From NCBI GenBank assembly GCA_963717955.1, contig CAVQXR010000001.1, positions 992,001 to 1,056,000 on the forward strand: a stretch of 64,000 nt of DNA. Reading direction: 5' to 3'. The notes under the pieces were generated by a model that had not been told where the DNA came from, ran no database searches, and was given only the letters and a program-made list of their open reading frames with translations. The translations under genes were made by a program, and so were the position numbers. Numbering within the stretch: the first letter of the stretch is position 1; each line of letters opens with the position of its first letter. Below are positions 15,038 to 25,897 of this stretch, in pieces. The DNA comes from CAVQXR01 sp963717955 (GTDB lineage: Bacteria; Actinomycetota; Thermoleophilia; Gaiellales; Gaiellaceae).

Positions 15038-15888
15038 GTGACGTACCCTCCCCGCCGCTCGTCGCGCATCACCTTCCCGTGCTCGAGCGCGATCACCCGC
15101 CGGCGCATCTTGTCCACCATCTCACGATCGTGCGTGGCCATGAGGATCGTCGTGCCCGCGAGGTTGATCCGGTAGAGGAGCTGCATGATCCCGACGGACG
15201 TGTCGGGGTCGAGGTTTCCGGTCGGCTCGTCGCAGATCAGCAGGGGCGGGTGGTTCACGAACGCGCGGGCGATCGACACTCTCTGCTGCTCGCCGCCCGA
15301 CAGCTCGTCCGGGAAGGAGCTCATCTTGTGCGTGAGGCCCACGAGGTTCAGCACCTCGGGCACCATCTGGCGGATCTCCCGGGCGGGCTCGCCCCGGACG
15401 CGGAGCGCGTAGGCGACGTTCTCGAACGCGGTCCGGTTCGGAAGCAGCTTGAAGTCCTGGAAGACGCAGCCGATGTTGCGCCGCAGCATGGGCACGCGCG
15501 AGCGCTTCAGACGCGCCAGCTCCCGGCCGCCGACGATGATCCGCCCGACCGTGGGCTCGATCTCCTTCAGCAGCAGCCTCATCAGCGTCGACTTGCCGGA
15601 GCCCGACGCACCGACGAGGAAGACGAACTCCCCCTTCTCGACGCCGAACGAGACTGTGTCGAGTGCGACGACGTTCGGCTCGTACACCTTCGTCACCGCG
15701 TCGAACACGACCATCGGGGTGCCGACGGCGGTCTGCTGCGGACCGGACTCGTCTTCCGGGATGATCTCGTCGAACGTCCGCGCTCCCCGCGGCATCGCAG
15801 CGCCGTTGGAGGCCGCGCCCGCACCCTCGGTCGGCGGCGTTACGTGCTCGACCGTGTGCGTGCTGTCTGGGTCTGCGGGACTGCTCAC
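15034..15888 (-). CDS. ftsE: cell-division ATP-binding protein FtsE, extended N-terminus
   Basis: The ABC core starts at MVVFDAVTKVYEPNVVALDT (ATG 15714) and has Walker A GASGSGKST, signature LSGGEQQRVSIARAFVNHPP, Walker B LLICDEPTGNLDP and the switch His in MATHDREMV. FtsE is usually about 229 residues, matching that core. The frame is open 93 codons further. Codon use is coding-like from about 15800 (ARTFDEIIPEDESG) and poor before 15888, so I place the start at GTG 15888, giving an acidic, disordered extension of about 58 residues. No good ribosome site marks any start. Works with FtsX at the septum. Confidence 0.85.
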   Translation of the reverse strand: MSSPADPDSTHTVEHVTPPTEGAGAASNGAAMPRGARTFDEIIPEDESGPQQTAVGTPMVVFDAVTKVYEPNVVALDTVSFGVEKGEFVFLVGASGSGKSTLMRLLLKEIEPTVGRIIVGGRELARLKRSRVPMLRRNIGCVFQDFKLLPNRTAFENVAYALRVRGEPAREIRQMVPEVLNLVGLTHKMSSFPDELSGGEQQRVSIARAFVNHPPLLICDEPTGNLDPDTSVGIMQLLYRINLAGTTILMATHDREMVDKMRRRVIALEHGKVMRDERRGGYVT

Positions 15889-15977
15889 GGGCAGGGGCTT
15901 CGTGGGGGCAAAGGCGATTCCTTGAACGAGAGACGACCGCGGGTCGTACCGCCATGCCAGGACGTCAACTTCGGTCG

Positions 15978-15983
15978 AGTGTA
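15978..15983 (-). promoter_or_regulatory. possible -10 element upstream of ftsE
   Basis: TACACT on the minus strand between the prfB stop (16018) and ftsE. If active it excludes the most distal ftsE start (GTG 15993). No convincing -35 is seen. Confidence 0.25.
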
Positions 15984-16017
15984 GCGAAGACACTCGCCGG
16001 AGCGGCCCACGCGGTCG

Positions 16018-17116
16018 CTACCGACGGCCCGCGGCGTGCCGCAGGTACGCGCGGATGAAGCCATCGAGCCGCCCGTCGAGGACCGCCTGCGTGTTCCCGT
16101 CCTCGAAGTCGGTGCGGTGGTCCTTGACGAGCTGGTACGGGTGCAGCACGTAGCTGCGGATCTGGCTTCCGAACCCGATGTCCTGAGCCGCGCCGCGCTC
16201 GGCTGCCATCTGCGCCTCTCGCTCCTCGATCGCGCGCTCGACGAGGCGGCTCTTCAGGATCCGCATCGCCGTCTCCTTGTTCGAGTGCTGGGAGCGCTCG
16301 TTCTGGCACTGCACGACGACCCCGGTCGGCAGGTGTGTGATCCGGACGGCCGAGTCGGTCTTGTTCACGTGCTGCCCGCCGGCGCCGCTCGCGCGGTAGG
16401 TGTCGATTCGCAGGTCCGACTCGTCGACCTCCACGTCGACGTCGCCCGCGACGAGCGGGCTGACGATCACCTGCGCGAAGGAGGTGTGTCGCCGGTGGGC
16501 CGAGTCGAACGGCGACAGGCGTACGAGCCGGTGCACCCCGCGCTCCGCCGCGAGGATCCCGTAGGCGTTCTCACCGGAGATCGTGAACGTCGCCGACTTC
16601 AGGCCGGCTTCCTCCCCCGCAGAGGCCTCCACCAGCGCAGTCTCGAGGTTCCGGTCCTCGGCCCAGCGCAGGTACATGCGCAGGAGCATCTCCGCCCAGT
16701 CCTGGGAGTCCGTCCCACCCGTTCCCGAGTGGATCGTGACGACCGCGTCGCCCCCGTCGTACTCGCCCTGGAACAGCGCAGCCTCCTCGAGAGCGCCGAG
16801 CTCGTCCTCGAGCGAGCGGATCGCGCCCTCGAGCTCGGTCAGATCCTCCTCCTCGGAGATCGCCATCAGCTCGTCGAGGTCGGCGACCTCCCCGGCGAGC
16901 CGGTCGTAGCGCTCGAGCCGGCGCGCCAGGCGTGCGTGCTCGGCAGAGAGCGCGGCCGCACGCCGCTGGTCGTCCCAGAACCCGGGCCCGCCCATCGTCG
17001 CCTCGAGCTCGGCGATACGGCGCCGCAACGTGTCGGGGTCAAAGGTAACCACGGACCCAGGAGAGCTGGGTCCCGATGTCCTTCAGGCTGCGCTCGAGCT
17101 CGAGGCGTTCGGCCAT
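16018..17116 (-). CDS. prfB: peptide chain release factor 2 with programmed +1 frameshift
   Basis: 365 residues in two frames: ATG at 17116 encodes MAERLELERSLKDIGTQLSW and then VRGYL, ending at the in-frame TGA of CTTTGAC (17038-17044); a +1 slip at CTT continues as DPDTLRRRIAELEATMGGPG to 16018. This is the standard autoregulatory RF2 frameshift. The GGQ loop is YRASGAGGQHVNKTDSAV and the anticodon-like region lies before it. RF2 terminates at UGA and UAA. An automated call would start at 17052 and miss the first 25 codons. It is followed by ftsE and preceded by secA on the same strand. Confidence 0.95.
17038..17044 (-). promoter_or_regulatory. prfB programmed frameshift site CTTTGAC
   Basis: CTT TGA C on the minus strand, preceded by CGTGGTTAC. 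At low RF2 the ribosome slips +1 on CTT and reads GAC. The upstream purine-rich (Shine-Dalgarno-like) stimulator is weaker than in E. coli (GTGG rather than AGGGGG). Confidence 0.9.
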
Positions 17117-17241
17117 GCGCTCATTGTAGAAGCTCAGTCCGGGTCGGCCGGCGGATGGGACCTGCCCGCAGGCGCCGCTCGGAAGCCACGATCGCCGTCG
17201 CGGCGAAATCGTTGGCAGGGAGCGGGCCGCCGCGCCGACGG

Positions 17242-19941
<2,700 letters not shown>

Positions 19942-20006
19942 GGTGTGTGGTTAGAGGGTAGCGGTCGGAGTCCTCATCGCCGGGCGCTCAGGGCCCGTTG
20001 CGAGCC

Positions 20007-20558
20007 TCACAACGGGTCGACGGCGACCGCCCAGCTGCCGTCGACGTTCGTCGCGCGCACGGCGAACGCACGGTACCGGTCGAGCCCGAGCCGCTCGAGG
20101 ACGTCGACGGCATCGGCGAGCGCTCCCTCCGGCTCCACCTCCTCCCCGTCGGCGACGACGATTCGCTCGCCGTCCGGGGCAAGGGCGACGGAGAGCTCAG
20201 CGATGCCCGGAAGCGCCGGCAGCTCGACCGCATCGAGACGGGCCTGACGGACCGCGAGCGACCAGTCCTCGACCCCACGGCGCACCGCGATCGCCTCGCA
20301 GGGGCCTGGTAGCGCGTCCGCGAGCTCCGCCCCGATCCGCTCGAGCGCCGCGGAGGGAACCCGAGCGGACGGATCGACGACCAGCATCCCGTCCGCGAGG
20401 CGTCGCAGCGCGAGCTCGGAGATCGGCGAGCCCGCGAGCTCCGGCACGGTCACGAGCACGACAACGTCCCACTCGCGGCTCCGCGGGATGCCATGGATGC
20501 CCACCGGGAGCCAGCGCGGCACGAGCCGGGGGTCGCGGATGTCCTCGTCGTCGCTCAT
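20007..20558 (-). CDS. conserved hypothetical protein between hpf and secA
   Basis: 183 residues, soluble, acidic, no signal peptide. Sequence includes VPRWLPVGIHGIPRSREWDV and LAPDGERIVVADGEEVEPEG. I do not recognise a domain; the pattern of short beta strands and Ala/Leu helices suggests a small alpha/beta fold. It lies between the ribosome-hibernation gene hpf and secA on the same strand with 50-60 bp gaps, so it may be co-transcribed with them. No function can be assigned. Confidence 0.65.
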   Translation of the reverse strand: MSDDEDIRDPRLVPRWLPVGIHGIPRSREWDVVVLVTVPELAGSPISELALRRLADGMLVVDPSARVPSAALERIGAELADALPGPCEAIAVRRGVEDWSLAVRQARLDAVELPALPGIAELSVALAPDGERIVVADGEEVEPEGALADAVDVLERLGLDRYRAFAVRATNVDGSWAVAVDPL

Positions 20559-20616
20559 CGGGCGTCCCGACCTCCCGCCGCGACCGCTCGCCGCGCATCC
20601 GGGGCGCGCCCGTCGG

Positions 20617-21168
20617 TCATGCCTGGGGTTCGATCAGGCCGAAGTTGCCCGCTCGTCGCCGGTAGACGACGCCGACGTCGCCCGACTCGACGTTCCGGAA
20701 CACGAAGAAGTCGTGACCGATCAGCTCAAGCTGCAGGACCGCCTCCTCGGGAGTCATCGGCTTCACGGCGAACTGCTTGGTCTTGACGATCGCCGGCTCC
20801 TCCGTGTCGGTCGCCGCCCGCGTGCTGTCGCCCGAGGGCTGGCGATGGCCGACCTGGCGGGCGAGCTGCCGGCGCCCGCGCTTCTCGCGGTAGCGCCTCG
20901 CCTGGCGCTCGAGCTTCTCGTACAGCAGATCGATCGACGTCCTGACGTCCTCGGAGCTCTCCCGGGCCCGCAGCACCGGCCCCTTCGTCCAGACCGTCGC
21001 CTCGGCGACGTGACGCTGCGCGATCGACGGGTTCCGCTCCTCGGCGAGCTCGAGCTCGAGCATCGTCGCGTCGTCGAGATGCCGGCCGAGCCTTGTGAGC
21101 TTCGCCTCCGCATACTTTCTGACCTCGTCGCCGACCTCGACGTTCTTGCCCTTGACCTGAAGCCTCAT
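20617..21168 (-). CDS. hpf: ribosome hibernation-promoting factor, long form
   Basis: 183 residues from ATG at 21168 with AGGAGG six bases upstream; the longer open frame to 21444 is not used. The N-terminal S30AE domain (1-100) starts MRLQVKGKNVEVGDEVRKYA and contains KLTRLGRHLDDATMLELELA. A charged linker (about 105-130) leads to the C-terminal dimerisation domain (FAVKPMTPEEAVLQLELIGH, VFRNVESGDVGVVYRRRAGN). Long-form HPF alone makes 100S ribosome dimers in stationary phase or starvation. Cytosolic, ribosome bound. Confidence 0.95.
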   Translation of the reverse strand: MRLQVKGKNVEVGDEVRKYAEAKLTRLGRHLDDATMLELELAEERNPSIAQRHVAEATVWTKGPVLRARESSEDVRTSIDLLYEKLERQARRYREKRGRRQLARQVGHRQPSGDSTRAATDTEEPAIVKTKQFAVKPMTPEEAVLQLELIGHDFFVFRNVESGDVGVVYRRRAGNFGLIEPQA

Positions 21169-21262
21169 CGGAGCCTCCTTCGTCGGGACCAGTGCACTGT
21201 AGAGGCTCGCCGGACCCTGGCGACCGACCTGGTGCGACATCCGTTCCGCAACCGGGATCGGG

Positions 21263-22162
21263 TCAGCGGCCTGCCCCGAACGTGGCCACGGTGGGCCCAG
21301 CCTGGCACGTGGTGCGGCGCGAGGATGCGGGCACCTCGATCCGCGGAGTTGTCGAGGCGACCGGTTGGCGCGACCGGTTGGCGCGACCGCGGGCCGTCCG
21401 CCGACTCGCGGCGCGTGACACCCGCCACGGGCACCATGGCCCACGTTGCTGCCCCGGAGCGCCCCGATTCATGGTCCGGATAGAGCCCTGAGGCGGGCCG
21501 CGGACGCGCAGCGTCCGCGCGAACGTGACGGCGACGACCGTCTCGCCGCCCGCGCGGCGAAGAGCGACGGCCGCCTCGTGCAGGGTTGCGCCCGTCGTGT
21601 AGACGTCGTCCACGACGCAGATCCGTCCCGAGACCGCCGCGAGCGGCGCGAAGGCGCCCGCGACGTTCTGCCGTCGTTCGCGCAGCCCGAGCCCTCGCTG
21701 GCGCGGCGGCGCGCCGTGGCGCTCGAGCAGGGCCGCGACGGGCATCTTCCAGGCGCTTCCGAGGAGGGCCGCGAGCTCCTCGGCCGGGTTGTGCCCACGC
21801 CACCGGCGACGGTCCGGCACGGCCGGGACGTAGGTCACGACGTCGGCGGACGGTCGCTCGATCGTCCCTGCGACGAGCGTCGCCGCCGCTGCTGCCAGCG
21901 TGCGCCGGCCTCGCTCCTTCCAGGCGCCCAGGATCGCGACCGCCGGTCCCTCGTACGCGACGGCCGCACGGGCCTGCGCGAAGCCGAGCCGCCGCCGCGC
22001 GCACTCGACGCAGCGGTCGACGGGATAGGCGACCGGTGCACCGCACCGGCCGCACAGCGGTGGCGTCAGCCGGTGGAGGCGGCCGCGGCAGCGCTCGCAG
22101 AGCGCCGGCCCGTCCTCCCCGCAGGAGGCACACCGATCCGGGAGCAGCAGCTCGACGACCAC
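21263..22162 (-). CDS. comF: ComF-family phosphoribosyltransferase-like protein
   Basis: 299 residues from GTG at 22162. An N-terminal zinc ribbon (RCASCGEDGPALCERCRGR, then CGRCGAPVAYPVDRCVEC) precedes a type I PRTase-like domain with the PRPP loop RICVVDDVYTTGATLHEAAV. ComF proteins act in DNA uptake for natural transformation and possibly in recombination. The conserved domain ends at about VTFARTLRV; the frame continues 70 more codons of Arg/Pro/Ser-rich sequence through a perfect palindrome (21499-21519) and short tandem repeats, which looks like loss of the original stop. No other competence genes are in the window. Confidence 0.88.
   Translation of the reverse strand: MVVELLLPDRCASCGEDGPALCERCRGRLHRLTPPLCGRCGAPVAYPVDRCVECARRRLGFAQARAAVAYEGPAVAILGAWKERGRRTLAAAAATLVAGTIERPSADVVTYVPAVPDRRRWRGHNPAEELAALLGSAWKMPVAALLERHGAPPRQRGLGLRERRQNVAGAFAPLAAVSGRICVVDDVYTTGATLHEAAVALRRAGGETVVAVTFARTLRVRGPPQGSIRTMNRGAPGQQRGPWCPWRVSRAASRRTARGRANRSRQPVASTTPRIEVPASSRRTTCQAGPTVATFGAGR
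21499..21519. repeat. 9-bp perfect inverted repeat in the comF tail
   Basis: CGCGGACGC-GCA-GCGTCCGCG lies exactly where the conserved ComF domain ends. It has no T-run. A tandem repeat of GACCGGTTGGCGC follows at about 21357-21385, also in the tail. Together they suggest non-coding DNA read through by the open frame. Confidence 0.5.
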
Positions 22163-22238
22163 TCCTCGACCGTACCGCGCCCGGGCGCACGCATTTCGCG
22201 CGCTCCGTGCCGATTTCGTGCCGGCAGTGTGCCGGAGC

Positions 22239-23273
22239 TCAGCGCGTCGACCCGTCGGCCGCCGCCGGATAGCGCAGGATGCTCTCGGCCAGCTTCGAGG
22301 CATCGCCGAAGATCCCCGCGATGGCGATCCCCTCGTCCGAGACGACGCTCCCGGGGAGCAGCGCCGCGCTCCGGATCGCGGCGTCCCTGCCCAGGCGGCA
22401 GTCGGACCCGATCGCCGTCGGGCCGCGCACCCGTGCACCCTCCTCGATGACGACATTCCGTCCCAGCACGATCGGCCCTTCGAGCGAGGCGCCCGGGTGG
22501 ATCTTCGAGCCCTCCTCCGCGAACACGCCTGGTGCGATCTCCCGGCCGGGGATGTCGAGCCGAACACGCCCGGTGACGGCATCCATGATCGACGTCCGGA
22601 GCTCCTCGAGCCCTCCCACGTCGTTCCAGTACGCCATCGTCGTGTAGGCGTAGACGGGCTCCGCGGCGGCGACGAGCGCCGGCCAGACGTCCGTCCCGAA
22701 GTCCGAGAACGTCCCCGGCGGAATCCGGTCGAGCAACTCCGGCTCGATCACGTAGACGCCGCAGTTCGCGAGGTCGGACCTCGCCTCGTCGCGGCTCGGC
22801 TTCTCCTCGAAGCCGAGAATCCGCGTGTCCCGATCGAGGATGACGACCCCGTACTGGGACGGATCGTCGACCGGCTTCACCGCGAGCGTGGCGAGGGCGC
22901 CGCACCGCCGATGATGTCCGAGCAGCGCCGTCACGTCGACGTCGTGCAGCCCGTCGCCGGACGTGACGAGGATGGTCTCGCGGCCCCAGAAGGACTCGAA
23001 CCGCTTCGTCCCGCCGGCCGTGCCGAGCAGCTCCGCCTCCTCGGACCAGCGGATCTCCAGACCGAGCGAGGAGCCGTCGCCGAAGTAGGCCTTGAACATC
23101 TCGGGGAACGTATGGATGTTCACGCCGACCTCTCGCACCTCATGCTTGGCGAGCAGGTTCAGGAGGTGATGCAGGACCGGGCGGTTGGCGATCGGCACGA
23201 GCGGCTTCGGGAGGAAGTCCGTGAGCGGGCGCAGCCGGGTGCCGAGCCCGGCGGCCATCACCATCGCCTTCAC
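22239..23273 (-). CDS. sugar-1-phosphate nucleotidyltransferase (mannose-1-P guanylyltransferase type)
   Basis: 344 residues. The N-terminal nucleotidyltransferase domain has the signature MVMAAGLGTRLRPLTDFLPK followed by PLVPIANRPVLHHLL, then LVTSGDGLHDVDV and FEEKPSRDEARSD. The C-terminal third is a left-handed beta helix (IVLGRNVVIEEGARVRGPTA, IGSDCRLGRDAAI). This layout is typical of ManC/RfbA-like enzymes that make NDP-sugars for surface polysaccharides. Neighbouring mtnA overlaps its start by four bases, which is probably just compaction. Substrate sugar and nucleotide cannot be fixed from sequence. Confidence 0.85.
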   Translation of the reverse strand: MKAMVMAAGLGTRLRPLTDFLPKPLVPIANRPVLHHLLNLLAKHEVREVGVNIHTFPEMFKAYFGDGSSLGLEIRWSEEAELLGTAGGTKRFESFWGRETILVTSGDGLHDVDVTALLGHHRRCGALATLAVKPVDDPSQYGVVILDRDTRILGFEEKPSRDEARSDLANCGVYVIEPELLDRIPPGTFSDFGTDVWPALVAAAEPVYAYTTMAYWNDVGGLEELRTSIMDAVTGRVRLDIPGREIAPGVFAEEGSKIHPGASLEGPIVLGRNVVIEEGARVRGPTAIGSDCRLGRDAAIRSAALLPGSVVSDEGIAIAGIFGDASKLAESILRYPAAADGSTR

Positions 23274-24256
23274 GGGCGGGCGGTCTCGACGGCCGCGCGG
23301 AGCGCCGACGGGAACGGCCGGCGATGAACGCCGGCCTCGGTGACCAGCGCGGTCACCAGCGCGGCGGGCGTGACGTCGAAGGCCGGGTTGCGGGCCGGGA
23401 ACCTCGTGCTCACCTCGTCGCCCCTCCGCTCCTCGACCGGGATCCCGGCCCCGTCGGACGTCGCGAGGTCGACCGTCGAGGTCGGCGCGACGACGATGAA
23501 GGGAATCCCGTGGTGATGGGCGAGCACGGCCAGTCCATACGTGCCGATCTTATTCGCCACGTCCCCGTTCGCGGCGACCCGATCGGCGCCGACGAGGACG
23601 TGGGTCACCGCTCCCTGGGCCATCAGCGAGGCCGCGGTCCCGTCCGCGATCACGTCGAAGCCGATCCCGGCGCGCTCGAGCTCCCATGCGGTGAGACGCC
23701 CGCCCTGGAGCAGCGGCCTCGTCTCGTCCACGGTCACGCGCTCCACGCGACCGGCAGCGTGGGCCGCCCGGATCACGCCGAGCGCGGTTCCGATCCCGCC
23801 GGTCGCGAGCGCTCCCGTGTTGCAGTGCGTCAGCGGGCGCGAGCCGGCCGTGAGCAGCTCGGCGCCGTGGGCGCTCATCGCCCGGCACCGCTCGATCTCC
23901 TCGGCGTGCAGCGCACGCGCGCTCGCCGCGAGCTCCCGGACGTCGGTTCCCACGCGGGTCATCCTCGTCACGGCCCATGCGAGGTTGACCGCGGTGGGTC
24001 GCGACGCGAGGAGCGTCGCCGCTGCCGCCGCGAGGTCCTCGCCCCGGGCAGCGGCGAGCGCGTAGCCCATCGCCGCAGCGATGCCGATCGCCGGCGCGCC
24101 GCGGACCGCGAGCTCCCGGATCGCCTCCGCGACGTCGACGGACGACCGGCAGACGAGATGCGTCTCCTCCTCGGGCAGCCGCCGCTGGTCGAGCAGCACG
24201 ACCGCTCCCTCCTCGAGCCGCAGGATCTCCTCGGGGGCTACGTCTCCTCGGCCCAT
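23270..24256 (-). CDS. mtnA: methylthioribose-1-phosphate isomerase
   Basis: 328 residues from ATG at 24256; the open frame extends upstream inside the next gene but is not used. It isomerises 5-methylthioribose-1-P to 5-methylthioribulose-1-P in methionine salvage. Motifs: VLLDQRRLPEEETHLVCRSS, IRELAVRGAPAIGIAAAMGY, LTHCNTGALATGGIGTALGV (catalytic Cys in HCNTG) and HVLVGADRVAANGDVANKIG (catalytic Asp in GADR). Related to eIF2B-like proteins but the NTGALA and GADR boxes are diagnostic. Overlaps the adenosylhomocysteinase-like gene by 19 bp, so the two SAM by-product genes are co-transcribed. Confidence 0.95.
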   Translation of the reverse strand: MGRGDVAPEEILRLEEGAVVLLDQRRLPEEETHLVCRSSVDVAEAIRELAVRGAPAIGIAAAMGYALAAARGEDLAAAAATLLASRPTAVNLAWAVTRMTRVGTDVRELAASARALHAEEIERCRAMSAHGAELLTAGSRPLTHCNTGALATGGIGTALGVIRAAHAAGRVERVTVDETRPLLQGGRLTAWELERAGIGFDVIADGTAASLMAQGAVTHVLVGADRVAANGDVANKIGTYGLAVLAHHHGIPFIVVAPTSTVDLATSDGAGIPVEERRGDEVSTRFPARNPAFDVTPAALVTALVTEAGVHRRPFPSALRAAVETARP

Positions 24257-25506
24257 GACCGCAGGTAGCGTGCCTGATCGTCGGTCAGGCGGTCGATCTC
24301 GACGCCCATCACTCCGAGCTTCAACGACGCCAGCTCGCGGTCGACCGGTGCGGGGAGGGCGGAGACCCGCCGCTCGAGCTCGGGTGCATGCACCACGAGA
24401 TACTCCACCGCGAGCGCCTGGGCGGCGAGCACGACGTCCTCGACCGGCGACGGCCTCGGCTGCAGCGACGGATGATTCACCACGCGGCCCTTCGCGACGA
24501 GGATCAGCTCGCGCCCGTCCGGGAGCGTGAACGCCTCGAGCCCGGGCCCGCGAGGCCGCGACGCGACCGGGAGCGACCGCAGCGCGGCGAGCTCGATCTC
24601 GACGTTGGAATGGCCGGCATTCCCGAGCACCACACCGTCGCGCATCAGCTCGAGGTGCTCGCTCGCGATCGCATGCCGACCGCCCGTCGCGGTGAGGAAT
24701 ACGTCGCCCAGGGCTGCGGCGCGCCTCATCGGCATGACGTCGAACCCGTCGAGCCTCGCCGCGAGTGCTCGCCCCGGATCCACCTCCGTGACCGTGACGA
24801 TCGCGCCGGAGCCCCGTGCCCGCGTCGCGAGCTCGCGTCCCCACACACCGTATCCGGCGATCACGAGTCGCGTGCCCGCGAGCAGCAGCCCGGCGATGCG
24901 GGCGAGCGCCTCGAAAACCCCCTGGCTCGAGCCGTGCGTGTCGTCGAGCAGGTGCAGGCTGTCGGCCTCGAACACGGCGACGACCGGGAATGCGAGCGCC
25001 GACGCGGCCTCGAGCGCACGCATGCGCATCGCGCCGGTCGCGGCGTCCACCGTGCCGCCGAGCACGTTCCCGAGCTGCTCCCGGCGCGCGCCGTGGAGGA
25101 CCCCGAGCATGTCGCCGCCGTGGTCGAGCGCCACCTGCGGACGGTGGTCGCAGGCGGCATCGAGGTGCGCGTAGTAGCGCTCGTGCTCCTCGTCGCGGAT
25201 CCCGAGAACGGGGATCTCGCGGTCGACGACGAGCGCCGCGGCGACGTCGTCCTCGGTCGACGTCGTCCCGGCCGCGCAGAGGACGAGATCGGCCCCGCCG
25301 GCCGCGATCGTCCGGGCTAGCGCCCCGCCGGCCGCCGTGACGTGCAGGCAGGCCGCGACGCGCACGCCCCCAAGCGGTCGCTCGCGGGCGAACCGCGCCC
25401 TGACCGCAGCGAGGACCGGCAGATCATGCTCGAGCAGATCCAGCCGCCGGATACCGTCCGGCGCCAGCGCGAGATCCTTGACGTCGAACCTCGCCGACCG
25501 GGCCAT
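24238..25506 (-). CDS. divergent adenosylhomocysteinase-like protein, catalytic residues replaced
   Basis: 422 residues, full length for the family and alignable end to end. Conserved: VRVAACLHVTAAGGALARTI (the His-x-Thr site), HGGDMLG, the Rossmann motif VIAGYGVWGRELATRARGSG, LGNAGHSNVEIEL, and the C-terminal LASLKLGVMGVEIDRLTDDQ. Changed: the TKHLFDN-type segment reads SLHLLDD (catalytic Lys replaced by Leu), SEETTTG reads TVDAATG, and GHPSEVMD reads PRPSPVED (His lost). It probably still binds NAD and a nucleoside but may act on another substrate or be a regulatory paralogue. Co-transcribed with mtnA. A structured repeat element lies 14 bp upstream of the start. Confidence 0.8.
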   Translation of the reverse strand: MARSARFDVKDLALAPDGIRRLDLLEHDLPVLAAVRARFARERPLGGVRVAACLHVTAAGGALARTIAAGGADLVLCAAGTTSTEDDVAAALVVDREIPVLGIRDEEHERYYAHLDAACDHRPQVALDHGGDMLGVLHGARREQLGNVLGGTVDAATGAMRMRALEAASALAFPVVAVFEADSLHLLDDTHGSSQGVFEALARIAGLLLAGTRLVIAGYGVWGRELATRARGSGAIVTVTEVDPGRALAARLDGFDVMPMRRAAALGDVFLTATGGRHAIASEHLELMRDGVVLGNAGHSNVEIELAALRSLPVASRPRGPGLEAFTLPDGRELILVAKGRVVNHPSLQPRPSPVEDVVLAAQALAVEYLVVHAPELERRVSALPAPVDRELASLKLGVMGVEIDRLTDDQARYLRSWAEET

Positions 25507-25519
25507 CCGGCGTTCAGTT

Positions 25520-25684
25520 TAGAGGCTTGATGTGAAATGGGCGTGCGCTGGGTCGCCTGCACCAAGCAGCGCGGCTGAGTCGACCGGCGGCAAGGCTGGT
25601 GGCCTTGGTACCGGTCGAGGCGGGCGCGATTCGCCGCGTGCAGGCCCGCATCCAGGCCTGCGGTCATTTCACATCAAGCCTTTA
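25520..25684 (-). repeat. structured repeat element, copy 1 (165 bp)
   Basis: The ends are inverted repeats: AGGCTTGATGTGAAATG (25523-25539) pairs perfectly with CATTTCACATCAAGCCT (25665-25681), extended by a few more pairs. Inside are a hairpin GCAGGCCCGCATCCAGGCCTGC and a second long hairpin whose arms are TCGACCGG and CCGGTCGA with inner AAGGC/GCCTT. Copy 2 (56964-57067) shares the core GCAGGCCCGCATCCAGGC exactly, lacks the second hairpin, and has compensating changes in the closing stem. Located 14 bp upstream of the adenosylhomocysteinase-like start codon. Either a structured RNA leader or a small palindromic mobile element. Confidence 0.75.
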
Positions 25685-25897
25685 GATGATTCCTTCCACG
25701 ATCTCGGGTGGCTGGCTGCGCCGTCTGGCGTGTCGGGCCGCTTCCGCACCCCGTCGTAGCGCTGTGACGCCGCAAGCGAGGAGCATGCGCTTCGTGACGC
25801 ATGGGCTTGCCGAGGCGTCCAGCCTCCCCTCCGCCGTGGCCTCACGCCCCGGAGCAGCCAGCCGGCCCCAGCGTCGGCGATCTCGTGGAATGGCCGA
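25685..25897. other. non-coding stretch between repeat copy 1 and the cupin gene
   Basis: About 210 bp downstream of the cupin gene (leftward) and upstream of the repeat. No supportable gene. No clear terminator hairpin with T-run was found for the polysaccharide block that ends here. Confidence 0.4.

Noticed and set aside
12761..15175. An 804-codon plus-strand frame across the protease and ftsX
   Set aside because: Shadow frame of high-GC coding DNA with no recognisable domain; opposite-strand genes are well supported.
15889..15993. The first 35 codons of the longest ftsE frame
   Set aside because: Codon use is poor (cta, gtt, caa, ttt) and a -10-like TACACT lies inside it, so translation from GTG 15993 is unlikely.
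25520..25684. SAH riboswitch upstream of the adenosylhomocysteinase-like gene
   Set aside because: The position invites it, but I see no SAH-riboswitch core; a second copy lies before etfB, which is unrelated to SAH, so a known SAH riboswitch does not fit.
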